Assembly: GCA_030645575.1 (NCBI GenBank)
Contig: JAUSMJ010000027.1
Span: 1-64,000 of the forward strand
Origin: Caulobacter sp.
GTDB taxonomy: Bacteria > Pseudomonadota > Alphaproteobacteria > Caulobacterales > Caulobacteraceae
Length of the DNA stretch: 64,000 nt
Direction of reading: 5' to 3'
This document shows positions 37,472 through 46,526 of the stretch, one piece after another. Numbering within the stretch: position 1 is the stretch's first letter; each line of letters begins with the position of its first letter. The translations under genes were made by a program, and so were the position numbers. A model generated the notes under the pieces. It had not been told where the DNA came from and ran no database searches. It worked only from the letters and a program-made list of their open reading frames with translations.

Positions 37472-38383
37472 TCAGATTTTGGCCGCCTGCCTTAGGCCGC
37501 AGACGTAAACTTCCCCTCGGGTTTGGGCGGCGCGGATCTTGTAGTCCAAGAGGGCTTCAAGTGTGATCCGGTCCTCCAAAACATGCGACAGGTCCTCGCC
37601 ATCCATCAAGATCGTCTGGATATGCTTGCCATGAACGACGGCCCTGATGCTCTCGTTCGAGAAGCCGTTGACCGAGATGAACAGGCCGCGGCCGTACATC
37701 TTCCCATCGACCTTGTGGGCGAACACATAGAGCTGCTGTGTGCTTGTCGATGGCTCCTGCCATTTGGCTTCGACAATGTAGTTCTCGCCCTCGAACTTGA
37801 AGGAACCGTCGATCTCCTCGCCAACCAGCCGGAACGGATCACCCATCTTGACGGATTGACGGCGAAATAGCTCCTTCAGGAACACTTCGAACAGCCGGCC
37901 CCGCTGCTGCGGCGTCATTCCGGTGCCGAACATCTTCTCAAAGGTCCGCTTGAGCGTGGCCAGGTCGGTCGCGGCATTATGCTGCTTTTGTGTCGCGGCC
38001 GCGCTAGCGCGCCGACTCACGGTGTTGGCGTTGCGCCGTTCGACCGCGCGCTTAAGCGTTTCGATCTGCTTGGCCGCCTCTCCTCGATCAAGTTTTTTCA
38101 GATTGTCGAAGTAGTAGGGGTCGAAATAGCTCCATGTTGAGAGCTGATCAATCATCGCTTGAAATACGGCATAGCCGCGGTCCGGGCTCGTGCCCAACTT
38201 CGCAAACACCTCGGTGACGAGGTCTCTCCGCGAGACTTCGATGTCCGCCGCAGGCAGAAAGCGCTGGGGAACACCCACGTCGCTCAGAAATTCAATGATC
38301 TTCTTCTTTGGCCAGAATAGAGCCAAGATGCATGAATGCATTCGTTCACGCAGGTCCAACGGGATTTCAGGCGCGCTCGACAT
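37472..38383 (-). CDS. PD-(D/E)XK-like restriction endonuclease
   Basis: RGRLFEVFLKELFRRQ...GEEIDGSFKFEGENYIVEAKWQ; D-Xn-E-x-K core typical of Mrr-like nucleases. Confidence 0.8.
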   Translation of the reverse strand: MSSAPEIPLDLRERMHSCILALFWPKKKIIEFLSDVGVPQRFLPAADIEVSRRDLVTEVFAKLGTSPDRGYAVFQAMIDQLSTWSYFDPYYFDNLKKLDRGEAAKQIETLKRAVERRNANTVSRRASAAATQKQHNAATDLATLKRTFEKMFGTGMTPQQRGRLFEVFLKELFRRQSVKMGDPFRLVGEEIDGSFKFEGENYIVEAKWQEPSTSTQQLYVFAHKVDGKMYGRGLFISVNGFSNESIRAVVHGKHIQTILMDGEDLSHVLEDRITLEALLDYKIRAAQTRGEVYVCGLRQAAKI

Positions 38384-38392
38384 CGGCAAGGC

Positions 38393-39340
38393 CTACGGGA
38401 TCAAATATCTATGTTCAAACTGATCACGCGTCAGCGCACATAATTCACTGACGTAGTTTGCACGAAGTACCGCAGAAATTGGCTTCGACGATTCAGATAT
38501 TCCCAGACTCCCCATCAGCTTGATCAAACCCATAAATCGGCGGGACTCCTCACCTTGCCACAGATCGGCAACAATTGATCGGGCGGACGTTGCCCCTCGC
38601 TTAAGGAAGAATCGCCGTAAGAGGGCTTCAGCAACGTCTTCGATTTCCTGCGTGGTGGACGAGACGCGACGTACCGCAGCCTCATCTATAGATTTTGCGA
38701 AACGAACAGCATTCGCCACCAACGATGTCACCTCCTTGGGCACCGGAACAGCGCGCGATTCGAAATTTCTAATCGCCAAATCGACCCGCAAATGAGCATG
38801 CGACTTCGAAATCTGTCCGCTTTGCTCCAAGAGGACATGGCGCGAATTTGAATCTATCTTTGGATTACGGTCAGAGCTGTGTGCAACGACATTCCGCCAT
38901 TTTGAAAAAAGATCGATCAGCGCGATCGACGTAAGATCATCGACTCCGACATCCTCACTGAGCGCCATTGCCCGCTCAGCGACGGAATAGGCTCCTCCCT
39001 TCTCCTTTGGGCGCGTTATGGCCTTCGTCGCGATATCGACCACGTCATTGTCGAAGCTGAGCCAATCCTCTTCCGCTACTTCGCGAATATATGAGTCGAA
39101 TACATCGGCTGCGAGCACGATTGCGCCCGCACAGGCAAATGAACGTGCTTGAGTCGCAGCATTCTTAGCTTGGGCGGGTCCGTTAGGTTTCGTCCAAGAG
39201 ACGGCAATAGCTCCGGCGTCGCCGCGCTCGGCGGCAACACTTTCCAAGCCTACCAAGATGGTATTGAAGCGGTACGTCGCGCTCCCGATGCGCGACATCA
39301 AATGTCGAAGCGGCGGCGTTCGGGAAATGGATAGCTGCAT
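38393..39340 (-). CDS. HEPN-like protein (putative ribonuclease), RX4H motif
   Basis: DLFSKWRNVVAHSSDRN (R149-x4-H154) in a helical context; adjacent to the nuclease gene, same strand. Confidence 0.6.
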   Translation of the reverse strand: MQLSISRTPPLRHLMSRIGSATYRFNTILVGLESVAAERGDAGAIAVSWTKPNGPAQAKNAATQARSFACAGAIVLAADVFDSYIREVAEEDWLSFDNDVVDIATKAITRPKEKGGAYSVAERAMALSEDVGVDDLTSIALIDLFSKWRNVVAHSSDRNPKIDSNSRHVLLEQSGQISKSHAHLRVDLAIRNFESRAVPVPKEVTSLVANAVRFAKSIDEAAVRRVSSTTQEIEDVAEALLRRFFLKRGATSARSIVADLWQGEESRRFMGLIKLMGSLGISESSKPISAVLRANYVSELCALTRDQFEHRYLIP

Positions 39341-39481
39341 TGGTGCCCGGCTGGACTCGACCCCAGCATCTCGCGATGGAAGGCGGGCGTGTTCGGCCCG
39401 ACGAAAGGCGCGCGTCTTACCGTTAAAAACGACGGGCTATGCCTTATACAACCACAAGTCGGCTTGTACAGCCATGCCCCC

Positions 39482-40861
39482 CTACCCCAGCTCCGCCGGC
39501 ACATACTTCTCCCGCATCGTCACCAGCTCCTCCGCCGCCGTCGGGTGAACGGCGCAGGTCGAGTCCCACTGCTGTTTGGTCACGCCCATTTTCACGGCGA
39601 TGGCGGCCATCTGGATCATCTCGGGGGAGTCGGGGCCGACCACGTGGACGCCGACGACCTGCTGGGTGTCCTGGCGGACCAGCAGCTTCATCAGGGAGCG
39701 CTCCTCGCCGCCGTAGAAGGTGACCTTCATCGGCCGGAACACCGAGCGGTAGACGTCGATGGGGCCGAAGGCCTTGCGGGCCTCGGCCTCGCCCAGGCCG
39801 ACCGTGCCGATCGGCGGCTGGGAGAAGACGGCGGTGGCGACCAGGTCGTGGTCGAAGGTGGTCGGGTTGTCGCGGAACTCGGTCTCGGCGAAGGCCGCGC
39901 CCTCGCGGATGGCCACGGGGGTCAGGTTGATCCGGTCGGTCACGTCGCCGACGGCCCAGATGTTGTCGATGTTGGTTTTGCTGAATTTGTCGACCTTGAT
40001 CGCGCCGCGTTCGTTCAGCGCCACGCCCGCCGTCTCCAGCCCCAGGCCCGCGACGTAGGGCTCGCGGCCGGTGGCGAACATCACCTGCTGCGTGGTGAAG
40101 GTCATGCCGTTGTCGAGCGTGCTGACGACGCCGGCGTCGGTCTTTTCCAGGCGCTCGTGCTGGCAGCCGAGCACCACGGTGATGCCGCGTCGCTCCAGCT
40201 CGTTGGCCAGGTGGGCGCGGATGTCGTCGTCGAAGCCGCGCAGGATGTTGGCCCCGCGATAGAGCAGCGTGACCTTGCTGCCCAGGCCCGCGAAAATGCC
40301 GGCGAACTCCACGGCGATATAGCCGCCGCCGACGATCAGGATGCTCTCGGGCAAGGTCTCCAGATGGAACGCCTCGTCCGAGCTGATCGCGTGCTCGACG
40401 CCCGGCAGGTCGGCCGGATAGGTCGGCCGGCCGCCCGTGGCGATGAGGATCTTGTCGGCCGTCACGGTCTGGGCGTGTTCGCCGAGGATCTCGACCGTGT
40501 GGGCGTCCTTCAGCACCGCCTTGCCGTGGACCAGGTCGGCGCCGGCCTTCTGCAGGTTGGTGACATAGATGCCCGACAGGCGGGCGATCTCGATGTCCTT
40601 GGCCTGGAGGAAGGTCGGCCAGTCGAATTTGGGCGCCTCGACCGTCCAGCCGAAGCCGCGGGCCGTCTTGACCTGATGCGAGAATTCGCTGGCGTAGACC
40701 ATGAACTTCTTGGGCACGCAGCCGCGGATCACGCAGGTTCCGCCGACGCGGTATTCCTCGGCCACCCCGACGCGGGCGCCGCTCATCGCCGCCAGCCGCG
40801 CCGCGCGCACCCCGCCGGAGCCGGCCCCGATGACGAACAGGTCGTAGTCGTACTTGGTCAT
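39482..40861 (-). CDS. gor: Glutathione-disulfide reductase
   Basis: DLFVIGAGSGGVRAARLAA; GGTCVIRGCVPKKFMVY. Confidence 0.95.
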   Translation of the reverse strand: MTKYDYDLFVIGAGSGGVRAARLAAMSGARVGVAEEYRVGGTCVIRGCVPKKFMVYASEFSHQVKTARGFGWTVEAPKFDWPTFLQAKDIEIARLSGIYVTNLQKAGADLVHGKAVLKDAHTVEILGEHAQTVTADKILIATGGRPTYPADLPGVEHAISSDEAFHLETLPESILIVGGGYIAVEFAGIFAGLGSKVTLLYRGANILRGFDDDIRAHLANELERRGITVVLGCQHERLEKTDAGVVSTLDNGMTFTTQQVMFATGREPYVAGLGLETAGVALNERGAIKVDKFSKTNIDNIWAVGDVTDRINLTPVAIREGAAFAETEFRDNPTTFDHDLVATAVFSQPPIGTVGLGEAEARKAFGPIDVYRSVFRPMKVTFYGGEERSLMKLLVRQDTQQVVGVHVVGPDSPEMIQMAAIAVKMGVTKQQWDSTCAVHPTAAEELVTMREKYVPAELG

Positions 40862-40904
40862 CAGAGCTCCGGCGGTCAGGGAAAGGGCGCAGGCGGATAT
40901 GGGG

Positions 40905-41585
40905 TCAGGGAACCCGCTTGACCACCCCGGCGTCGGTTCCGATCAGCGCCTCGTCGGCCAGATCGAGGAACAGGCCGTGATCGACCACGCCGGTGACGCT
41001 CTTGAGCGCGCCGGCCAGGGCCGCGGGATCGGCGATCTCGCCCGAGGCCAGGTCGTAGATCACGTTGCCGCCGTCGGTGATGACGATGCCACGCTCGGCC
41101 GTGCGCAGGCGCGGCGGCGGCAGCTCGAACTCGGCGGCGATGTCGGCCAGCCGGCGGCCGGTGTGCGGATGGCCGAAGCGGACCACCTCGATCGGCAGCG
41201 GGAACCTGCCCAGGGTCTTCACCACCTTGGCGGCGTCGGCGATGACCACGCAGCGGCGCGAGGCCTCCCAGACCAGCTTCTCGCGCAGCAGGGCCGCCCC
41301 GCCGCCCTTGATCAGCGACAGGCCGGGCCCGATCTCGTCGGCCCCGTCCACGGTCAGGTCGATGGCCTTGACGTCGTCCAGGCCGACCAGCGGGATGCCC
41401 AGCTCGCGGGCCAGGTTGGCCGTGTTCTCCGAGGTCGGCACGCCGCGGATGTCGAGCCCCCGCGCGGCCAGCGCCTTGACGAAATGCGCGGCCGTCGAGC
41501 CCGTGCCCAGGCCGACGACCATGCCGGCTTCGACGAGCTCGGCGGCGGCCTGGCCGGAGATGCGTTTCTGGTCGTCGGCGGTCAT
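40905..41585 (-). CDS. rpiA: Ribose-5-phosphate isomerase A
   Basis: VVGLGTGSTAAHFVKAL; DLTVDGADEIGPGLSLIKGGGAALLREK. Confidence 0.96.
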   Translation of the reverse strand: MTADDQKRISGQAAAELVEAGMVVGLGTGSTAAHFVKALAARGLDIRGVPTSENTANLARELGIPLVGLDDVKAIDLTVDGADEIGPGLSLIKGGGAALLREKLVWEASRRCVVIADAAKVVKTLGRFPLPIEVVRFGHPHTGRRLADIAAEFELPPPRLRTAERGIVITDGGNVIYDLASGEIADPAALAGALKSVTGVVDHGLFLDLADEALIGTDAGVVKRVP

Positions 41586-41664
41586 GGGATGTCTCCGGGC
41601 GGCGGCGCGGACGCTATAGCGCGTGCACGGAAGCCTTGCGAGACCAGCGTGCCGTCACCACCCC

Positions 41665-42051
41665 TCACCAGGCCAGAAGTTTGAGGCCCGGAATGTCGGC
41701 GAAGTCGGCGGCGTTGGTGGTGATGAGCGTTGCCGGCAACGCTAGAGCCTGAGCGGCGATCATGCGGTCGAGGATCTTAGGGCGAGAGAACCCTGTCGAG
41801 CCAACGATCGTGCGATAAGCCTCCGCGCACGAAGCATCGAACGGAAGAACCCGCAGCGAAGCCAGAATTGCGTCAAGACGGGCTTGGCGAAGCGCGGCCT
41901 GCGAGGCGTCGCTTACCGGGGCCCCCTCAAGTTCGACCCTTGTGATGATCGACACCATCAGGGGACCGGCCAGCGCAGTAAGCCTGTTGCGCACTCCCGG
42001 ATGACCATCGCGCAGGTGGATGACGATGTTGGTGTCGAGCAGATAGCTCAA
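41665..42051 (-). CDS. vapC: PIN-domain toxin VapC
   Basis: YLLDTNIVIHLRDG ... DRMIAAQALALPATLITTNAADF. Confidence 0.92.
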   Translation of the reverse strand: MSYLLDTNIVIHLRDGHPGVRNRLTALAGPLMVSIITRVELEGAPVSDASQAALRQARLDAILASLRVLPFDASCAEAYRTIVGSTGFSRPKILDRMIAAQALALPATLITTNAADFADIPGLKLLAW

Positions 42052-42054
42052 GGC

Positions 42055-42294
42055 CTACAGGCCCGGCCGTTCGGGAATTTCCTCGGTGTCGCGGACTTCG
42101 ATGTAGGACGGCTTGGGAAGCGCATCCAACTTCGCGAACATCTCGGCGATCGACGGCCGCTTGGGCTGCATCGTCACCACGTCGCCGGACCGGGTGATCG
42201 TAAGCTCCACGCCATCATCGTACGCGATTTCGCGGGGCAGCCGGACGGCCTGGCTGTTGCCGCTCCTGAAGGTCTTGCTGGTGACCGTGGTCAT
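42055..42294 (-). CDS. vapB: VapB-type antitoxin (AbrB/SpoVT fold)
   Basis: TSKTFRSGNSQAVRLPREIAYDDGVELTITRSGDVV. Confidence 0.92.
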   Translation of the reverse strand: MTTVTSKTFRSGNSQAVRLPREIAYDDGVELTITRSGDVVTMQPKRPSIAEMFAKLDALPKPSYIEVRDTEEIPERPGL

Positions 42295-42306
42295 GGGATC
42301 GCCTCC

Positions 42307-42324
42307 GTATGCACACGTATATAC
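42307..42324. promoter_or_regulatory. Candidate vapBC operator
   Basis: GTATGCACACGTATATAC, imperfect dyad just upstream of the vapB SD. Confidence 0.35.
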
Positions 42325-42347
42325 CAGAAAGCGGAACCCTCGAAAAG

Positions 42348-43694
42348 CTAGCCCGTCTTCCGCGCCAGCTTCATCGCCCGGAACCGCGCCGCCCAGCCCG
42401 GTTTCTCGGTCTGGACGCCGCGTTCCAGCGCCAGCGCGTCCGGCGCGACATCCTTGGTGATCACCGAACCGGAACCGGTATAGGCCCCCGCCCCGATGGT
42501 CACCGGCGCCACCAGCGAGCTGTTCGACCCGACAAAGGCCCCCTCGCCCACATGGGTGTCGAACTTGTCGAAGCCGTCGTAGTTGCAGAAGATCGTGCCA
42601 GCGCCGATGTTGGCCTTCGCGCCGATCGTGCCGTCGCCCAGATAGGACAGGTGGTTGGCCTTGGCGCCCTTGCCGACCTTGACCTTCTTCACCTCGACGA
42701 AGTTGCCGATATGGGCGTCCTCGCCGATGTCCGCGCCGGGCCGCAGGCGCGCATAGGGGCCGACGATGGCGCCGGAGCGGACGATGGCCCCCTCCAGATG
42801 GCTGAAGGCGCGGATCACCGCGCCGCTCTCGACCGTCACGCCCGGGCCGAACACCAGGTTCGGCTCCAGGGTCACGCCGCCGGCGATCTTCGTGTCGAAG
42901 CTCAGGAACACCGTCTCCGGCGCGGTCATGGTCACGCCGTCGGCCAGCACGGCCGCGCGGGCGCGGTCCTGCCAGAGGCGCTCGGCGCGGGCGACGCCGG
43001 CCTGGTCGTCGGCGCCCATCACGGCGGTCTCGGAGGTAAAAGCCACGCCCACCCGCTTGCCGGCGGCATTGGCGATGCCGACGATGCTGGTGATATAGTA
43101 CTCGGCCTTGGCGTTGTCGTTGCCGACCGCCGCCAGCCAGTCGAACAGCGGCCCGGCCGGGGCGCAGAGGATGCCGGAATAGCAGGCGCGGACGGCGCTC
43201 TCCTCGGGCGACGCGTCGCGCGCCTCGACGATGCGCAGCAGGCGGCCGTCGGCATCCTGGATCATCCGGCCGTACAGCGCCGGGTCGGCCGCCTCGAAGG
43301 CCAGCATGACCAGATCGTCGCCGGCCGCGCGACGCTCGAACAGCGGCGCGAAATCGCCGGCCGTCAGCAGCGGGCAGTCGGCGTTGGTCACGATCACGTC
43401 GCCTTCGAAACCGGCCAGGGCCTCCTTCGCCGCCAGCACAGCGTGGGCGGTGCCCAGCGGCGGGTCCTGGATGGCCACGGCGGCCTCGCCCAGACGCTTG
43501 CGCACATGGTCGGCGACGGCCGGGCTGTGGGTCCCGCAGACCACCACGATCCGCGCGCAGCCGGCGGCCTGGGCCGCGTCGATCGCCCGATCGAGCATGG
43601 TCCGCCCGCCGATCCTGTGCAGCACCTTGGGGGTCGGGGATTTCATGCGGGTGCCCTGGCCGGCGGCCATGATCACCGCGGCGCGCTGGCTCAT
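42348..43694 (-). CDS. glmU: Bifunctional UDP-GlcNAc pyrophosphorylase / glucosamine-1-P acetyltransferase
   Basis: [24 protein letters not shown]; hexapeptide repeats; [31 protein letters not shown]. Confidence 0.97.
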   Translation of the reverse strand: MSQRAAVIMAAGQGTRMKSPTPKVLHRIGGRTMLDRAIDAAQAAGCARIVVVCGTHSPAVADHVRKRLGEAAVAIQDPPLGTAHAVLAAKEALAGFEGDVIVTNADCPLLTAGDFAPLFERRAAGDDLVMLAFEAADPALYGRMIQDADGRLLRIVEARDASPEESAVRACYSGILCAPAGPLFDWLAAVGNDNAKAEYYITSIVGIANAAGKRVGVAFTSETAVMGADDQAGVARAERLWQDRARAAVLADGVTMTAPETVFLSFDTKIAGGVTLEPNLVFGPGVTVESGAVIRAFSHLEGAIVRSGAIVGPYARLRPGADIGEDAHIGNFVEVKKVKVGKGAKANHLSYLGDGTIGAKANIGAGTIFCNYDGFDKFDTHVGEGAFVGSNSSLVAPVTIGAGAYTGSGSVITKDVAPDALALERGVQTEKPGWAARFRAMKLARKTG

Positions 43695-43748
43695 CGGATC
43701 GACTCGTGACGTTGCAATTCCTCCCCGTTTACCCGAAAGCCCCTGACG

Positions 43749-44477
43749 ATGCATGACCCCGACACGAGCCCCGACACGAGCCTTGCCGGCTGGACCATCG
43801 CCTTCGACCTCGACGGCACCCTGGTGGACACCGCGCCGGACCTGATCGGGGCGCTGAACGTGCTGCTCGTCGAACAGGCGATGGCGCCGGCGCCAATGTC
43901 GGCCGTGCGTCAGCTCGTCGGCCACGGGGTGCGCGGGCTGCTGCAACGCGCCTATCAGTTGGCGGGCCTGACGATCACCGAAGAGCGGATCGACGCGCTG
44001 CGGCCACGGTTCATCGAGATTTACCGCGCCCGCATCGCGCGGGAGAGCCGCCCGTTCCCGGGCTGCCTGGCGGCGCTGGCGGACCTGCGCCGGCGCGGGG
44101 CCAGGCTGGCGGTCTGCACCAACAAGCCGATGGCCCTGACCGAAGCGCTGCTGGCGGAACTGGACATGACCCGCCGCTTCGACGCCGTGGTCGGCGGCGA
44201 CACGCTGCCGGTGCAAAAGCCGGACCCCGCCCCCCTGCTCAAGGCGATCGCGCGGGCCGGCGGCGACCGGGCGCGGGCGATCCTCGTCGGCGACGCCTCG
44301 CCCGACGTCGGCGCGGCGAAGGCGGCGGGCGTCCCCTGTATCATCGTCGGTTTCGGCTACAACGACCGCCCGGCGGCCGAGCTGGGCGGCGACGTTCTGA
44401 TCAGCGGCTACGAGGCGCTGGCCGAAGCGGTCGCCAACATCGCCGCGTCTTGCCGGACCGCGGCCGAGTCGCTATAG
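43749..44477 (+). CDS. gph: Phosphoglycolate phosphatase (HAD)
   Basis: [49 protein letters not shown]. Confidence 0.92.
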   Translation: MHDPDTSPDTSLAGWTIAFDLDGTLVDTAPDLIGALNVLLVEQAMAPAPMSAVRQLVGHGVRGLLQRAYQLAGLTITEERIDALRPRFIEIYRARIARESRPFPGCLAALADLRRRGARLAVCTNKPMALTEALLAELDMTRRFDAVVGGDTLPVQKPDPAPLLKAIARAGGDRARAILVGDASPDVGAAKAAGVPCIIVGFGYNDRPAAELGGDVLISGYEALAEAVANIAASCRTAAESL

Positions 44478-44508
44478 ACCCCGCCTCCCGGGCCGACAGC
44501 CCACGAGC

Positions 44509-44583
44509 GGATGCGTAGCTCAGCGGGAGAGCACCTCGTTCACACCGAGGGGGTCACAGGTTCAATCCCTGTCGCATCCACCA
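44509..44583 (+). tRNA. tRNA-Val (anticodon CAC)
   Basis: GGATGCG...CGCATCC acceptor; D-arm GTAGCTCAGCGGGAGAGC; CCTCG-TTCACAC-CGAGG; TTCAATC T-loop; genome-encoded CCA. Confidence 0.95.
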
Positions 44584-44652
44584 TTCTGCTTCGCCCTCCG
44601 GGCTTCGCGGAACAAGCCCTCCTCCATCCGTCGAAGCAGAATGCCCTGCGAA

Positions 44653-44674
44653 GCCTTGGCGAAGCAGGGCTGTC
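44653..44674 (+). repeat. Left 22-bp direct repeat of accessory block
   Basis: GCCTTGGCGAAGCAGGGCTGTC, identical at 47410-47431. Confidence 0.85.
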
Positions 44675-44730
44675 GCCAGCTTGCCGTCGATACACACTTT
44701 CACACACGACGGTTGAAATTCTACGAGCGT

Positions 44731-44744
44731 GTGTATAAATACAC
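44731..44744. promoter_or_regulatory. Candidate hicAB promoter/operator dyad GTGTAT-AA-ATACAC
   Basis: Perfect arms overlapping a TATAAAT -10-like box; TTGAAA upstream. Confidence 0.5.
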
Positions 44745-44746
44745 CC

Positions 44747-44935
44747 GTGAACAGCCGGAACGTCATCAAGGCGCTGGAGGCCGACGGGTGGACCCTGAAG
44801 CGGGTCACCGGCAGCCACCATCACTTCATGCATCCGACCAAGGCCGGCATTGTGACCATCCCTCATCCGAAGCGGGACCTGCCTGTCGGAACCCTGCGAT
44901 CCATCGAGAAGCAATCCGGCCTGAGCCTGAGGTGA
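44747..44935 (+). CDS. hicA: HicA-type mRNA interferase toxin (GTG start)
   Basis: VIKALEADGWTLKRVTGSHHHFMHPTKAGIVTIPHPKRDLPVGTLRSIEKQSGL. Confidence 0.93.
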   Translation: MNSRNVIKALEADGWTLKRVTGSHHHFMHPTKAGIVTIPHPKRDLPVGTLRSIEKQSGLSLR

Positions 44936-44940
44936 CCGCC

Positions 44941-45339
44941 ATGCGCTATTACATCGCCCTGATCCACAAGGACTCGGACAGCGACTTTGGCGTGTCCTTC
45001 CCGGATTTTCCGGGTTGCACCTCGGCGGGCGAAACGCTGGATGAGGCGGTGCGGATGGGGCGCGAGGCCCTGGAAGGGCACACCGAGCTCATGGCGGAAG
45101 GCGGTGAAGCCATCCCCGAACCCACGGCCATGGAGGTCATCATGGCTGCCCCGGAGAATCGGGACGGAACCCCGGTGCTGATCCCCCTCGCCCCGGCGGT
45201 GAGCCAGAAGACGGTGCGAGTGAACATCACCCTGCCCGAGGACACTCTGCGAGACGTGGACCGCTACGCCGAGGCGCACGGGTTCACCCGGTCAGGGTTT
45301 CTGGTCCAGGCAGCCAAGCGGGTGATGGAGAAGGCGTGA
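44941..45339 (+). CDS. hicB: HicB-type antitoxin
   Basis: YYIALIHKDSDSDFGVSFPDFPGCTSAGETLDEAVRMGREALEGH; C-terminal RHH-like DNA-binding region. Confidence 0.93.
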   Translation: MRYYIALIHKDSDSDFGVSFPDFPGCTSAGETLDEAVRMGREALEGHTELMAEGGEAIPEPTAMEVIMAAPENRDGTPVLIPLAPAVSQKTVRVNITLPEDTLRDVDRYAEAHGFTRSGFLVQAAKRVMEKA

Positions 45340-45375
45340 CGTTTGAGAAGCATGGCGCTGCCGCCCCATGTCACC

Positions 45376-45690
45376 TCAGGCCGCCCGGACCTTGAGGGTC
45401 ACGCCAGACTCGCGCTGCAGGCAGCCGATGACCGAGAACAGATTGCTGGCTGTTGGATTGCCGCGCGGACCGAACATTCGCATCAGACTCTTGGCTGGAG
45501 CCCCCGTCGCCGCCGAAAGCGACTCAAAGCCGACGGTGGCGTTGATGTAGTCCCGAAGAACGGCCTTCCCGGTCTCGACATCGCCTTCGAGCAACGCCGC
45601 CACCCCTTCGGTCAGCAGCGCCTGTTTGAAGGCAGGGTCACGGGCGACCCGAGCCTGCACGGTGTCCTTGAAGGATCGGGTCAGGGCCAT
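45376..45690 (-). CDS. HigA-like antitoxin (addiction module HTH protein)
   Basis: FKQALLTEGVAALLEGDVETGKAVLRDYINATVGFESLSAATGAPAKSLMRMFGPRGNPTASNLFSVIGCLQ. Confidence 0.88.
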   Translation of the reverse strand: MALTRSFKDTVQARVARDPAFKQALLTEGVAALLEGDVETGKAVLRDYINATVGFESLSAATGAPAKSLMRMFGPRGNPTASNLFSVIGCLQRESGVTLKVRAA

Positions 45691-46043
45691 CAGGTCTCGC
45701 CTTTCTTCAGCGCCGCCTTGCGCGCCTTGTAATTCGCCCACCGCGCCTTGGCGGCCTCGATGTCTTTGTCCTGCCGGCGCTTTGTTCCGCCGCCGACCAG
45801 GATCACCAGCCTGTCGCCGTCCCGGCCGAAATAGACGCGATACCCAGGCCCTGCGTCGATCCGGTATTCAAGCACCCCGTCGCCAACACCCTTGACGTTG
45901 GAGACAGCGCCTCGGGCAATGCGGGTCAGAGCGACCGTCACCCTGGCGGCAGTGATCGCGTCCAGACCGTCGAACCAGTCGCCGAACGGGCTGGCGCCCG
46001 CATCTGTCAGGTATTCCTCGATCTGGACACCATTAGGTAACAT
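45690..46043 (-). CDS. RelE/HigB-family toxin (true start may be GTG at 46028)
   Basis: IEEYLTDAGASPFGDWFDGLDAITAARVTVALTRIARG...GYRVYFGRDGDRLVILVGGGTKRRQDKDIEAAKARW. Confidence 0.88.
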   Translation of the reverse strand: MLPNGVQIEEYLTDAGASPFGDWFDGLDAITAARVTVALTRIARGAVSNVKGVGDGVLEYRIDAGPGYRVYFGRDGDRLVILVGGGTKRRQDKDIEAAKARWANYKARKAALKKGET

Positions 46044-46054
46044 ATATGATACCT
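46035..46054. promoter_or_regulatory. Near-perfect palindrome over the annotated toxin start (candidate operator)
   Basis: AGGTAACATATATGATACCT, self-complementary except one A:A and T:T-type pair. Confidence 0.5.
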
Positions 46055-46175
46055 ACGTTCAACGATGGTTCCGCTTGAAGCCGATTGCCTCCGCCCCTTT
46101 GGCGAAGGCACCCCTTCGTCAATGGTTCGAATTCGAACCGATGGTCTTCGACCTACAGGTCGCTGAGCCGAGGCG

Positions 46176-46469
46176 CTACGACGCTGAACCGTCCCGCATC
46201 CAGCGCATCGAGGCGCTTCTTGCCGCAATCGAGGGTGTCAGTTCGAGCGATCCATCGCCATTTGTCGTCAGCCCCGCGCCCGTTTCTTCATCTAGCTCTC
46301 CGTCACGCGGCGCCCCATTCGGAACGGCCTCCTCGGACGCTGCGCACTCTGTCATGATCATTTTGTGCTGGGCGTTCATCGCTTCGCTGGCTGTAGTCAG
46401 ACCCTCGATAAGGACGAACAAGCCGCACTCGAAGTCATTGCCGTAGATGCTGAAGTTCAAGCCGGCCAT
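46176..46469 (-). CDS. Hypothetical protein (97 aa)
   Basis: Open frame in the accessory block with ATG; no recognised domain. Confidence 0.35.
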   Translation of the reverse strand: MAGLNFSIYGNDFECGLFVLIEGLTTASEAMNAQHKMIMTECAASEEAVPNGAPRDGELDEETGAGLTTNGDGSLELTPSIAARSASMRWMRDGSAS

Positions 46470-46526
46470 CGGTTAGTCACCATCGTCTTTGGAGAAACAT
46501 AGCGGCTGAAGAAGCTCTACGCGCCA

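Noticed and set aside
44584-44680. Integron attC-like site
   Set aside because: The dyads lack the RYYYAAC/GTTRRRY core sites, and no cassette array or integrase is present.
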